64,000 nucleotides of DNA, taken from Mycobacterium sp. (GTDB taxonomy: Bacteria; Actinomycetota; Actinomycetes; Mycobacteriales; Mycobacteriaceae). The notes under the pieces were generated by a model. It saw nothing but the letters and a program-made list of their open reading frames with translations. It had not been told where the DNA came from and ran no database searches. Each line of letters begins with the position of its first letter. The stretch's first letter is position 1. The position numbers were made by a program, and so were the translations under genes. Below are positions 54,544 through 63,498 of the stretch, piece after piece. The stretch is taken from the NCBI GenBank assembly GCA_025965895.1, contig JAOPWC010000034.1, positions 48,986 through 112,985 on the forward strand. Reading direction: 5' to 3'.

Positions 54544-56853
54544 GTGCTGCAACGTATTGCTCGACTGGCAGTCGCGGCACCACGGCGGATATTAGCTGTG
54601 GCCGCGCTCGTCGTCATCGCCGCAGCCGTATTCGGAATTCCCGTCCCCAAGGCCCTGTCGGCGGGCGGCTATGAAGACCCTAGCTCGGAATCCGCGCAAG
54701 CCGACGACTTGCTCGCCGCCCGATTCGATCAGGGCCAGTTGAAGATGCTCATCGCCGTCACAGCGGACAACGGCGCCCAAACCGGTGTCGCGCAAACCGT
54801 GGGCACGGAGATCGTCCAGGCGTGCAGGCAATCACCTCATGTGGCCGACCTGACGTCGCCGTGGACGGTACCGCCCGAGGCGGCGGCACCTCTGATCAGT
54901 AAGGACGGCAAGACCGGACTCGTCATCGCCGGTATCGCCGGGGATGAGAGTGATGCGCAGAAATATGCGCAGGAGCTCTACGACCAGCTGCCTCATAGCC
55001 GAGACGGAGTCACCGTCAACTTCGGCGGCATGGCAACGGTCTACCGAGAGATAACCACTCAAACACAACAGGACCTACTGCGGATGGAAGCCATCGCGAT
55101 TCCGCTGAGCTTCTTGGTGCTGATCTGGGTTTTCGGTGGTGTCCTGGCCGCCCTGCTTCCGTTGTCTGTGGGGATCGTGGCGATCATCGGATCGATGGCT
55201 GTGTTGCGGGCCATCACCTTTGTCAGCGACGTGTCGATCTACGCGCTCAATCTCAGCATGGCAATGGGACTGGCGCTGGCGATCGACTACACCCTTTTGC
55301 TGGTGAGCCGATTCCGAGACGAACTCGCCACGGGGACGCCACGCAACCCGGCGCTGGTTCGCACGATGATGACCGCCGGACGGACCGTCGTCTTCTCCGC
55401 CGTGACGGTCGCCCTGGCCATGCTGCCCCTGGCCCTGTTCCCGATGTACTTCCTGAAGTCGTTCGCGTATGCGGGAGTCGCGGTGGTCTCGTTCGCCGCG
55501 ATCGCCGCCATCGTCCTGACTCCCGCGGCGATCGCCTTGCTGGGCACGCGGCTGGACGCGCTCAACCTGAGGCGACTCGGCAAGCGGTGGCGGGGTGGCG
55601 CCGGCCGACACCACTTCCCCGACGGCTATCCGGCGGACTTGCCTGTGACGCAGTCGTTTTGGTATCGGTCCGCCAAGGTGGTCATGCGGCACTCGGTGCC
55701 GATCACCGTCGTATTGGTCGCGCTTCTCCTGCTGGCCGGGTCACCGTTCCTCGGCGTGACGTGGGGCTCACCCGACGACCGGGTGCTGCCGACCACGGCT
55801 TCGGCGCGCCAAGTGGGTGACCATCTCCGCGCCGACTTCGCCCAAGACGCGGCGACGAACGTCGTCGTGGTGATACCGGACGCCACACATGTCACCGCCG
55901 AGGATCTGGCCAACTACGCTGCGCAGCTGTCGCGGGTTCCCGACGTTCTGTCGGTTTCGGCGCCATCCGGAACGTTTGTGGGTGGAGCACTGACGGGACC
56001 GCCAAGCGGTGCAACCGGAATGACTGACAACAGCGCCTTTCTCACGGTGGCCAGTGCGGCACCGCTGTACTCGGCCAGCTCAGAAAACCAGCTCGACCGG
56101 CTGCACCAGGTCGTCGGGCCGGGTGGCGCAAAAGTGCAGCTGACCGGAACCGCGCAGACCAATCGCAACAACGCGATAGCGGTCACGTCGCAACTCCCGT
56201 GGGTACTCGGCCTGATCGGCATCATCACCTTGGTTCTGCTGTTCCTGCTGACCGGCAGCGTGGTCATACCGCTGAAGGCGGTGCTGCTGAATGTCATGTC
56301 GCTGACGGCCGCCTTCGGCGTGGTGGTGTGGGTATTCCAGGAAGGCCATCTGGGCGGCTTCGGCACCACCGCCACCGGGACCTTGACGGCCGCGATGCCG
56401 GTGTTGTTGTTCTGCATCGCATTCGGGCTGTCGATGGACTATGAGGTGTTCCTGGTTTCACGCATCCGCGAATACTGGCTGCAGTCCGACCGCACGCCTG
56501 CGGACAACGACGAAAGCGTCGCACTTGGACTGGCGCGAACAGGACGGGTCATCACCGCGGCCGCGCTCATCATGTCGATTTCGTTCGCCGCATTGGCGGC
56601 GGCCCACGTGTCGTTCATGCGGATGTTCGGTGTCGGCCTGACGTTGGCCATCATCGTGGACGCCACCATCATCAGAACGGTGCTTGTGCCCGCGTTGATG
56701 CACCTGATGGGCCGCTTCAATTGGTGGGCGCCCAAACCTCTTGTGTGGCTGCATGACAGGTTCGGATTGAGCGAGTCCTTGCCCGAGCCGGATGGCCAGG
56801 TCAGTGAAGAGCGACAGCAGCAGCCGGTGGCCTCGGTGGCGAAGAGTGACTAG
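54544..56853 (+). CDS. MmpL-family RND transporter, second of two
   Basis: A 769-residue paralogue of the preceding gene, alike along the whole length: VLQRIARLAVAAPRRILAVA at the start, LALAIDYTLLLVSRFRDEL in TM4, FGLSMDYEVFLVSRIREYW in TM10 and NWWAPKPLVWLHDRFGLSES at the end. Both proton-relay pairs are intact. It probably arose by tandem duplication. It has its own promoter region with a perfect palindrome and is followed, with an 8-base overlap, by a TetR gene. Substrate unknown. Confidence 0.93.
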   Translation: MLQRIARLAVAAPRRILAVAALVVIAAAVFGIPVPKALSAGGYEDPSSESAQADDLLAARFDQGQLKMLIAVTADNGAQTGVAQTVGTEIVQACRQSPHVADLTSPWTVPPEAAAPLISKDGKTGLVIAGIAGDESDAQKYAQELYDQLPHSRDGVTVNFGGMATVYREITTQTQQDLLRMEAIAIPLSFLVLIWVFGGVLAALLPLSVGIVAIIGSMAVLRAITFVSDVSIYALNLSMAMGLALAIDYTLLLVSRFRDELATGTPRNPALVRTMMTAGRTVVFSAVTVALAMLPLALFPMYFLKSFAYAGVAVVSFAAIAAIVLTPAAIALLGTRLDALNLRRLGKRWRGGAGRHHFPDGYPADLPVTQSFWYRSAKVVMRHSVPITVVLVALLLLAGSPFLGVTWGSPDDRVLPTTASARQVGDHLRADFAQDAATNVVVVIPDATHVTAEDLANYAAQLSRVPDVLSVSAPSGTFVGGALTGPPSGATGMTDNSAFLTVASAAPLYSASSENQLDRLHQVVGPGGAKVQLTGTAQTNRNNAIAVTSQLPWVLGLIGIITLVLLFLLTGSVVIPLKAVLLNVMSLTAAFGVVVWVFQEGHLGGFGTTATGTLTAAMPVLLFCIAFGLSMDYEVFLVSRIREYWLQSDRTPADNDESVALGLARTGRVITAAALIMSISFAALAAAHVSFMRMFGVGLTLAIIVDATIIRTVLVPALMHLMGRFNWWAPKPLVWLHDRFGLSESLPEPDGQVSEERQQQPVASVAKSD

Positions 56854-57562
56854 CCTGCCGGGAAGTTCAGTCGAGACTACTCCGCGTCGTCGACGCGCAC
56901 CGCGCGGCGCGGGCGATCAACTTCGTGACGAGATTCTCGATGCGGCCACGGATTTGCTGTTGGAGACCGGTCACGTCAAGGCCGTCTCGATTCGGTCCGT
57001 GGCGCAACGGGTTGGAGTCACCCCACCGTCGATTTATCTGCATTTCGCGGACAAGGACGCGCTGATGGACGCCGTCTGTGCGCGCTATTTCGAACGGCTC
57101 GACGCGGAGATGCAGCGCGCGGCTGTCGGCTGCACCAGCACACTGGAACTGCTTCGGGCTCAAGGGCTTGCGTACGTTCGCTTTGGGCTGCAGACACCCG
57201 AGTTGTACCGGATCGCGACGATGGGAGAGGGCCGGCCGGGAAGTGACGTCGATCTGACGCTGACCAGTTCGGCTTTCGTACACATGCGCGCGGGCGTGCA
57301 GGCGATGATGGAGGAGGGCCTGTACTCCGACGGTGACGCCACGCAGCTGGCGCTCGAGCTGTGGAGCGCCGCGCACGGGGTGGCTGCGCTGTTGATCGCC
57401 AAGCCGTACCTGCCGTGGGGCGATGTCGAGGTGTTCACCGACCGGGTGCTGCGGGCGGTGTGCTGCGGCCAAATGGTCAGTGGCATCGTCGGGTACGACT
57501 CCGGACCGCAGGACACCATCGAGCTGCTGACGAACCTCAAGAAGCCGCGCAGAGATGAATGA
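56846..57562 (+). CDS. TetR-family regulator of the mmpL pair
   Basis: A 238-residue regulator. HTH: QLRDEILDAATDLLLETGHV, KAVSIRSVAQRVGVTPPSIY, LHFADKDALMDAV. The C-terminal ligand domain is helical (LELLRAQGLAYVRFGLQTPE, AFVHMRAGVQAMMEEGLYSD). I chose GTG at 56846, overlapping the mmpL stop by 8 bases; GTG at 56870 and an earlier ATG at 56792 are possible. It is likely to repress the mmpL genes through the ACTTACC palindrome. Confidence 0.88.
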   Translation: MTSLPGSSVETTPRRRRAPRGAGDQLRDEILDAATDLLLETGHVKAVSIRSVAQRVGVTPPSIYLHFADKDALMDAVCARYFERLDAEMQRAAVGCTSTLELLRAQGLAYVRFGLQTPELYRIATMGEGRPGSDVDLTLTSSAFVHMRAGVQAMMEEGLYSDGDATQLALELWSAAHGVAALLIAKPYLPWGDVEVFTDRVLRAVCCGQMVSGIVGYDSGPQDTIELLTNLKKPRRDE

Positions 57563-58217
57563 GCAGGGCATTGTGGACAACCCGTTCTTCGCTCGCCTCT
57601 GGAGATACCTGTCCGCTCACGAGCCGGAGTCGATGCGCCGCTCGCGCCTGACCTGCGCGCAGGGCTGTCGGGCCGGGTGCTGGATGTCGGCGCAGGCACA
57701 GGTACCAGCTTCATGCTGTACCCGACCTCTCTCGAAGAGGTGGTCGCCCTCGAACCCGAGCGGCGGCTGACCGCCATGCCCGCGAATCCGCAGCGACGGC
57801 ACCGGCGCCGGTCACCGTGATGTCGAGCACGGTGGAAAGCCTGGATCCCGACGAGCGGTTCGATGCGGTCGTGTGCTCGCCGGTGCTGTGCTCCGTCGAC
57901 GAACCGGAAACTGATCTGCCGCCGGCGTTTTTCAGTGCTCCGGCCCGGGGGAGAGTCGCGGTACCTGGAGCACGTTGCCAGCGGTGTCGTCACGGGGACG
58001 ACTGCGGAAGCTCGCCGACGCGACGGTGTGGTCGCGGATCTTCGGCAACTGCCACCCATCGGGACACCGAGCATGCGATTGCTGGCGTCGGCTTCACGAC
58101 GCTGCCCTCGCATCGCGACGGCAGTTCCCGGCGTGGCTTCCGGTGCCGGTCGCAGAAATCGCGGTCGGTACCGCGATCCGCCCGGTCGTCGGACAAGCCA
58201 AGCCTGCGGGAAACTAA
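57555..58217 (+). pseudogene. Class I SAM-dependent methyltransferase, multiply frameshifted
   Basis: Starting MNEQGIVDNPFFARLWRYLS inside the end of the TetR gene, the sequence reads as a small methyltransferase split over all three frames: SGRVLDVGAGTGTSFMLYP (SAM site), then DERFDAVVCSPVLCSVDEPE, FSVLRPGGESRYLEHVASG, KLADATVWSRIFGNC, THRDTEHAIAGVGF and FPAWLPVPVAEIAVGTAIRP. At least five frame changes are needed. The order of motifs matches UbiE/Methyltransf_11-type enzymes. No functional protein is possible. Confidence 0.85.
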
Positions 58218-58927
58218 CCGATCAGTTCGTCGAGTCGGTCCAGCAGGCCCGGCAACGCCCGTGCGGCCGTGTCTCGGATGGTGGCGGTGGCGCTGCCCGA
58301 CAGCGGCGTGCTGTCAGGGTTGATCTCGATCACCGGGATGCCCTGGGCCAGCGCCGCCGACGGCAGACCCGCGGCCGGATAGACGATCCCCGAGGTGCCC
58401 ACCACGATCAGCACATCGGCGCCGGCCACCGCCTCAACGGCTCGCTGCCACGGTTCGTCGGGCAACTCCTCACCAAACCACACGACGCCGGGCCGGATCA
58501 TCCCACCGCACTCGCACAGCGGCGGCGCCACCGATTCGACCGGTTCAGCCATGTCGGCCACATCGCCAACATAGCGAGAACCGCAACGTGAGCAACGGAA
58601 TTCGAAAAGGCTGCCGTGCAAATGGGCGACCTGCCCGCTGCCGGCGCGCTCGTGCAGGTCGTCGATGTTCTGCGTGACGACGCGCACGTCCGCGCGCTGC
58701 TGCCAGTCGGCGACCGCCATGTGGCCCGGATTCGGTTCAACCGAACTCACCAGGTGATGGCGCCACAGGTACCACGCCCACACCACATCCGGCTGTCTGC
58801 GCCACGCCCGTGGGCTGGCCAACTCCTCAGGGTCGAACGTTTCCCACAGGCCGGTCTGGGCGTCACGGAATGTCGCGATCCCGCTCTCCGCTGACATCCC
58901 CGCTCCAGTGAGCACCGTCACGCGCAC
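58214..58927 (-). CDS. SIR2-family NAD-dependent deacylase, class III type
   Basis: A 237-residue sirtuin: [20 protein letters not shown] (NAD site), [23 protein letters not shown] (catalytic His) and [10 protein letters not shown]. Zinc cysteines are [10 protein letters not shown] and LCECGG. The motif [10 protein letters not shown] provides the Tyr and Arg (YxxR) that define class III sirtuins, which remove succinyl and malonyl groups. GTG start at 58927; upstream frame is not conserved. It diverges from the GntR gene. Known elsewhere as CobB. Confidence 0.9.
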   Translation of the reverse strand: MRVTVLTGAGMSAESGIATFRDAQTGLWETFDPEELASPRAWRRQPDVVWAWYLWRHHLVSSVEPNPGHMAVADWQQRADVRVVTQNIDDLHERAGSGQVAHLHGSLFEFRCSRCGSRYVGDVADMAEPVESVAPPLCECGGMIRPGVVWFGEELPDEPWQRAVEAVAGADVLIVVGTSGIVYPAAGLPSAALAQGIPVIEINPDSTPLSGSATATIRDTAARALPGLLDRLDELIG

Positions 58928-58999
58928 GCTCTTCAAGGTAGTCGCTCGGGGTTGCTTCGCTCTTGCCCGCCAGAGCCGTAGCTGCGCGATACTGAACCG

Positions 59000-59365
59000 G
59001 TGTCCGAGTTGGGGGACTGGGTCCGGGTGGACCCACGCGCGGCGATGCCGCTGTTCGATCAGTTGAGAACCCAAATCATCGGCGGCGTGCGCAGCGGGCA
59101 GCTGACAGCAGGAGCGCGGCTGCCAACGGTCCGGGAGCTCGCAGGTCGGTTGGGCCTGGCCGTGAATACCGTGGCCCGCGCGTACCGCGAGCTTGAGTCG
59201 GCCGGAATTGTCGAGACTCGAGGGCGTTTCGGGACTTTTGTGGCCAGGCAGGACCCGGCGGACGTGACGATGGCCGCCGCGGCCCGCGCCTACGCCGACA
59301 CCGCCCGAGCCCTGGGTATCGACCAGGCGGAGGCGCTGCGGTACGTCGAGGCGGCGTTCGGTTAA
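59000..59365 (+). CDS. GntR-family regulator, YtrA type
   Basis: A 121-residue regulator: winged HTH with [40 protein letters not shown] and [20 protein letters not shown], then a short helical tail of about 45 residues, which is the YtrA subfamily size. YtrA regulators usually control nearby ABC transporters, but none is adjacent; the divergent sirtuin gene is 73 bases away. GTG start. Confidence 0.88.
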   Translation: MSELGDWVRVDPRAAMPLFDQLRTQIIGGVRSGQLTAGARLPTVRELAGRLGLAVNTVARAYRELESAGIVETRGRFGTFVARQDPADVTMAAAARAYADTARALGIDQAEALRYVEAAFG

Positions 59366-59387
59366 AACACCACCAGTCGGGCTTTGG

Positions 59388-59909
59388 TCATCGCACCACC
59401 TTGTTGAGCGTTCGCAGATTACGGGTGGTGGTCGACGACTTGTATCGTTTTTTCCCCATGGTTTTTCCCATGGTGCTGACCAGCGTCTTCGACCGCGGCA
59501 CTTGCCAATAGATCACCCCCTCGCCGCGCGCGATCAGTTCGCCCGGGCCCGGGTCCTTACCGTGTGCGGCCAGTTCGTCGAGGACCGCACCGTCGGAGAC
59601 GAACGTGACGTAGGAGTGGTGGTCGGCCACCTCGGGCTCGAACGGGTATGAGTCGATGATGGCCCGAACGGTGAGCAGATCATAGGCGAGCACCCAGGCG
59701 TCGTAGCCGAACGTATCACGCAGCGCAGCTTCAGCTTTCGAACGCACCGAGGCCACGCCATCCCGGCTGTCTAGCAGTACGTTGCCACTGGCCAAGATGG
59801 TACGGACGCCGGTGAAGCCGGCTTGCTCCAGTGCCTTGGCGACCTCGGCCATCTTCATGTTGACGCCACCCACGTTGACGCCGCGCAGAAAGGCCGCATA
59901 CCGGGGCAT
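59388..59909 (-). CDS. DUF1697 family protein
   Basis: A 173-residue protein with the family start [20 protein letters not shown] and the core [20 protein letters not shown], then VHxx-like [10 protein letters not shown] at the end. The ATG at 59909 begins the conserved domain; upstream frame is not conserved. The [18 protein letters not shown] segment near the C-terminus is basic. DUF1697 proteins have a two-domain fold but no known activity. Divergent from the PPOX gene, 103 bases between starts. Confidence 0.88.
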   Translation of the reverse strand: MPRYAAFLRGVNVGGVNMKMAEVAKALEQAGFTGVRTILASGNVLLDSRDGVASVRSKAEAALRDTFGYDAWVLAYDLLTVRAIIDSYPFEPEVADHHSYVTFVSDGAVLDELAAHGKDPGPGELIARGEGVIYWQVPRSKTLVSTMGKTMGKKRYKSSTTTRNLRTLNKVVR

Positions 59910-59973
59910 CAGCCGCGCCGGCCGATGCGGTCGAGGGTTTCCCATCTCAGCGGATTGATCGTGGTCATCGTGA

Positions 59974-60456
<483 letters not shown>

Positions 60457-60471
60457 GGCTACGCTGCGGGG

Positions 60472-60642
60472 ATGGCCGACTCAAATGCGAACGACGACAC
60501 CAAGCGAAGGTTCCGCGAGGCGTTGGAACGCAAGAAGGCACGGTCGTCGGGGACCGCAGACCAGAAGAGCGGCGGCGCGAAGCAGCCGCGGGCGCACGGC
60601 CCCGTTGAGCACCGCCGGGAGTTCCGCCGAAAGAGCGGCTGA
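60472..60642 (+). CDS. DUF5302 small basic protein, 56 aa
   Basis: Starts MADSNANDDTKRRFREALER and ends EHRREFRRKSG. It is highly charged, with the DDTKRRFREALERKKA helix and an Arg-rich FRRKSG C-terminus characteristic of DUF5302. Probably a small nucleic-acid- or ribosome-associated protein, but there is no experimental role. It starts 16 bases after the PPOX gene and may be co-transcribed. Confidence 0.85.
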   Translation: MADSNANDDTKRRFREALERKKARSSGTADQKSGGAKQPRAHGPVEHRREFRRKSG

Positions 60643-60711
60643 CCACGAGATCAGCGACGGGCCGGAGAGGGTGCCGCGGTTACCGTATCCAGTTGACTAG
60701 TGTCATTGGCC

Positions 60712-61470
60712 ATGAGCGGCCGATCGAAGCGAGTGATTGCGACTGGGGCCGTCGCGGCTGCAGTAGTGGCCGGGTGCGCCTCTCACGCCGACGCGACAAC
60801 GTCGATCACGGTGTTTGCGTCATCCTCCCTGATCAAGACGTTTACCGACATCGGTAAGCGATTCAAATCCGACAACCCCGGCACGTCGGTGGAGTTCATT
60901 TTCGCCAGTTCGTCGGATCTGGCCGCGCAGCTGGAAGAAGGCGCCAGCGCCGACGTTTTCGCCGCGGGCGACCCGGCCAACATGGCCGCCGTCAGCCACG
61001 CGGGCCTGGTGGCCGGCAGTCCCGTGAACTTCGCGTCGAACACCCTGGCCATCGCGGTGGCCCAGGGCAACCCCAAGCGGGTCAGCTCGTTCGCGGACTT
61101 GAATCAGCCCGGGCTCAGGGTGGCCCTGTGCGCACGGCCCGGAGCTTGCGCGGCTGATACGGAGCGCATCGAGGACAACACCGGCATTCAGCTCCACCCC
61201 GCGAGCGTGGAATCCTCGGCAACCGACGTGCTGAACAAGGTGACCAGCGGAAAAGCCGACGCCGGGCTCGTTTACACCACGGACGCGTTGAACGCCGGTG
61301 ACAACGTCACCTGGTTCAATTTTCCCGAGGCGTCCTCCGCAAGGAACACCTACTCGGCCGCCCTGCTGAAGGACTCTGACCATGCCGCCCTGGCGGCGAA
61401 GTTCATCAATCTTGTCACCGGGGCGGCGTGCCGACAGATCCTGAGCAAAGCCGGCTTCATCGAACAGTAA
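60712..61470 (+). CDS. modA: Molybdate-binding lipoprotein ModA
   Basis: A 252-residue periplasmic-type substrate-binding lipoprotein for molybdate ABC uptake. The signal peptide MSGRSKRVIATGAVAAAVVA ends with lipobox VAGC (Cys lipidated). The body has ITVFASSSLIKTFTDIGKRF, IFASSSDLAAQLEEGASADV, FAAGDPANM and GKADAGLVYTTDA, the ModA pattern. ATG at 60712 is preferred to GTG at 60700 for the signal sequence. No modB or modC follows: the next gene is on the other strand. Confidence 0.92.
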   Translation: MSGRSKRVIATGAVAAAVVAGCASHADATTSITVFASSSLIKTFTDIGKRFKSDNPGTSVEFIFASSSDLAAQLEEGASADVFAAGDPANMAAVSHAGLVAGSPVNFASNTLAIAVAQGNPKRVSSFADLNQPGLRVALCARPGACAADTERIEDNTGIQLHPASVESSATDVLNKVTSGKADAGLVYTTDALNAGDNVTWFNFPEASSARNTYSAALLKDSDHAALAAKFINLVTGAACRQILSKAGFIEQ

Positions 61471-61518
61471 CGGACTCGGACCACAGTGTCCGCGACCGCG
61501 TGGTTCCGGCCGCTGACT

Positions 61519-62703
61519 CTAATGCTGCGCGGCTCGTCTCTCCTCGGCCATGATCGCGGCCAGGCAGATCGCGGCCAGCGCTGACACCGCCAGCGCGAAC
61601 ACGATGCCCGCGGTGCGCAATCCCCACGCCTCAGCGGCCAGGCCCTCGCCGACGACGGGCAGCGAGATCGCGACGTAGGCGATGACGAAGTACGTCGAGC
61701 TGACCTCGGCGCGGCGGTCGGGCGGCGTGTGCTCCGCCACGGCGGCCAGCCCCCGGCTGAAGCTGATGCCCTGACCGACACCCGCGACAACTGCCCCGAC
61801 GATCAGCAGCGCCAGACTCGAGAAATGAAGCGACGCAGCAATGATCACCATCCCGACGACCAGCACACCACACCCGAGGGCCACTGCGTGCTGCGCCTCG
61901 ATGCGGCCGGCGAGGACCTGTGCAGCCGCCGACGCGGCGAAGATCGAGCAGGCGATCGCGCCTGCGACAGCGTGGTTGGCGATGCCGATCACATCGGAGA
62001 TGAACGACGGCGCGACGGCAGTGAACAGCCCTGTCACCGCGAACCCGGCGAATGCGGCGGTCGCAGCGGTCATGAAAACAGATCGCACCTCCGGGGGCAC
62101 CGACAACCGCTGGATGCCGATGCGGCCGCTGCGCTCCGACGTCTCCGGCGCGATCAGCACACCTGCGATGGCCAGCACCGTCAACACGATGTGCACAACG
62201 AACGCCAACTCCAGCGGCCGTGGGGCGTACTGGACCAGCAGACCGGCGATCAGCGGCCCGAGGCCGAGACCGCCGATGTTTGCGATCGTCGCGACACTAG
62301 CCGCCCGCGCCCGCCAGGCCGGTGGCGCGGCCTCGATCACGGCGGCGGTGGCGGTGCCGGTGTACACGCCTGCCGACAGCCCGGACAGCGCCCGGCCGAT
62401 CAGCAGTTGGCCAACCGTGTGCGCGACGAGGAACACGATCGCGCTGGCCAACGCGAAGCCCGCTCCGACGAGCAAGATCGGGCGCCGCCCCACCGCGTCG
62501 GACCAGCGGCCCATCACCAGCAGGGCGGCCAGCACGCCGCCGGCGTAGGTGGCGAACACCACCGTCGTGGTCAGCACCGAGAAGTGCATGCGCGCCGAGT
62601 ACAGGGCGTACATCGGTGTCGGCAACGTGGTGCCGATCATGATCGCGGTGAATGCGTAAGCCAGCAGCGGGAAGGCGACCCTGGACCGCCAGCCATTCCG
62701 CAC
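61519..62703 (-). CDS. MFS transporter
   Basis: A 394-residue major facilitator with about twelve membrane segments and the family A motif between TM2 and TM3 (GRWSDAVGRRPILLVGAG). The sequence SGLSAGVYTGTATAAVIEAA in TM4 is typical of drug-efflux-type members. It converges with modA and diverges from the HhH gene with 48 bases between starts. GTG start. Substrate unknown. Confidence 0.88.
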   Translation of the reverse strand: MRNGWRSRVAFPLLAYAFTAIMIGTTLPTPMYALYSARMHFSVLTTTVVFATYAGGVLAALLVMGRWSDAVGRRPILLVGAGFALASAIVFLVAHTVGQLLIGRALSGLSAGVYTGTATAAVIEAAPPAWRARAASVATIANIGGLGLGPLIAGLLVQYAPRPLELAFVVHIVLTVLAIAGVLIAPETSERSGRIGIQRLSVPPEVRSVFMTAATAAFAGFAVTGLFTAVAPSFISDVIGIANHAVAGAIACSIFAASAAAQVLAGRIEAQHAVALGCGVLVVGMVIIAASLHFSSLALLIVGAVVAGVGQGISFSRGLAAVAEHTPPDRRAEVSSTYFVIAYVAISLPVVGEGLAAEAWGLRTAGIVFALAVSALAAICLAAIMAEERRAAQH

Positions 62704-62751
62704 AATTCATGGTATCGGCGGCCCGGTTGCGGTCGGTTCTAGACTTACCCG

Positions 62752-63327
62752 GTGGCGAAACTGCAGCTTGTTCGAGATCCGGCCGCCGACGCGCTGCTGG
62801 ACAACAACCCGCTGGCCCTGCTGATTGGCATGCTTCTCGACCAGCAGGTGCCGATGGAGACGGCTTTCGCCGGGCCCAAGAAGATCGCCGACCGGGTCGG
62901 CGGCATCGACGCACATGAGATCGCCGCCTACGATCCTGACAAGTTCGCCGCACTCTGTGCGGAACGCCCTGCGGTACACCGGTTTCCCACGTCGATGGCC
63001 AAGCGCATCCAGACGCTGGCGGGTGAGGTCGTCGACCGCTACGACGGCGACGCCGCCGCAGTGTGGACCGCCGGCAACCCCGATGGGGCAGAGGTGCTGC
63101 ACCGACTCGAGGGGCTGCCGGGCTTTGGCGAACAGAAGGCCCGCATCTTCCTCGCACTGCTGGGCAAGCAGTACGGCGTGACGCCGAAGGGGTGGCGGCA
63201 GGCGGCGGGCGAGTACGGCAAGGCCGGCACGCACATGTCCGTCGCCGACATCGTCGACCCGGGTTCCCTCGAGAAGGTGCGTTCCTACAAGAAGCAGATG
63301 AAAGCGAAAGCGAAGGCGGCGAAATGA
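62752..63327 (+). CDS. HhH-GPD family base-excision repair-like protein
   Basis: A 191-residue protein of the uncharacterised HhH-GPD group (TIGR03252-like): NPLALLIGMLLDQQVPMETA, FAGPKKIADRVGGIDAHEIA and the helix-hairpin-helix LEGLPGFGEQKARIFLALLG. The C-terminus is Lys/Ala-rich (KKQMKAKAKAAK). It lacks the iron-sulfur cysteines of endonuclease III, so glycosylase activity is unproven. GTG start; its stop overlaps the DUF1059 gene by four bases. Confidence 0.88.
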   Translation: MAKLQLVRDPAADALLDNNPLALLIGMLLDQQVPMETAFAGPKKIADRVGGIDAHEIAAYDPDKFAALCAERPAVHRFPTSMAKRIQTLAGEVVDRYDGDAAAVWTAGNPDGAEVLHRLEGLPGFGEQKARIFLALLGKQYGVTPKGWRQAAGEYGKAGTHMSVADIVDPGSLEKVRSYKKQMKAKAKAAK

Positions 63328-63470
63328 AGACCCACCTGAATTGCCCGTGCGGTGAGGCGATAGTCGGAAACGACGAGGACGACCTGGTCGAGAAGGCGCA
63401 AACTCACCTCGCCGAAGCTCACCCCGGTCGCGAGTACGGCCGCGACGCAATCCTTTTCATGGCTTACTAG
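63324..63470 (+). CDS. DUF1059 small protein, 48 aa
   Basis: Starts MKTHLNCPCGEAIVGNDEDD and ends GREYGRDAILFMAY. The CPCG pair near the N-terminus and HLAEAHPG form the DUF1059 pattern and may bind a metal. ATGA overlap with the HhH-GPD gene indicates coupled translation. Confidence 0.88.
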   Translation: MKTHLNCPCGEAIVGNDEDDLVEKAQTHLAEAHPGREYGRDAILFMAY

Positions 63471-63498
63471 GCCGCAAGCGCCGCGCGAAGCACGGCGG

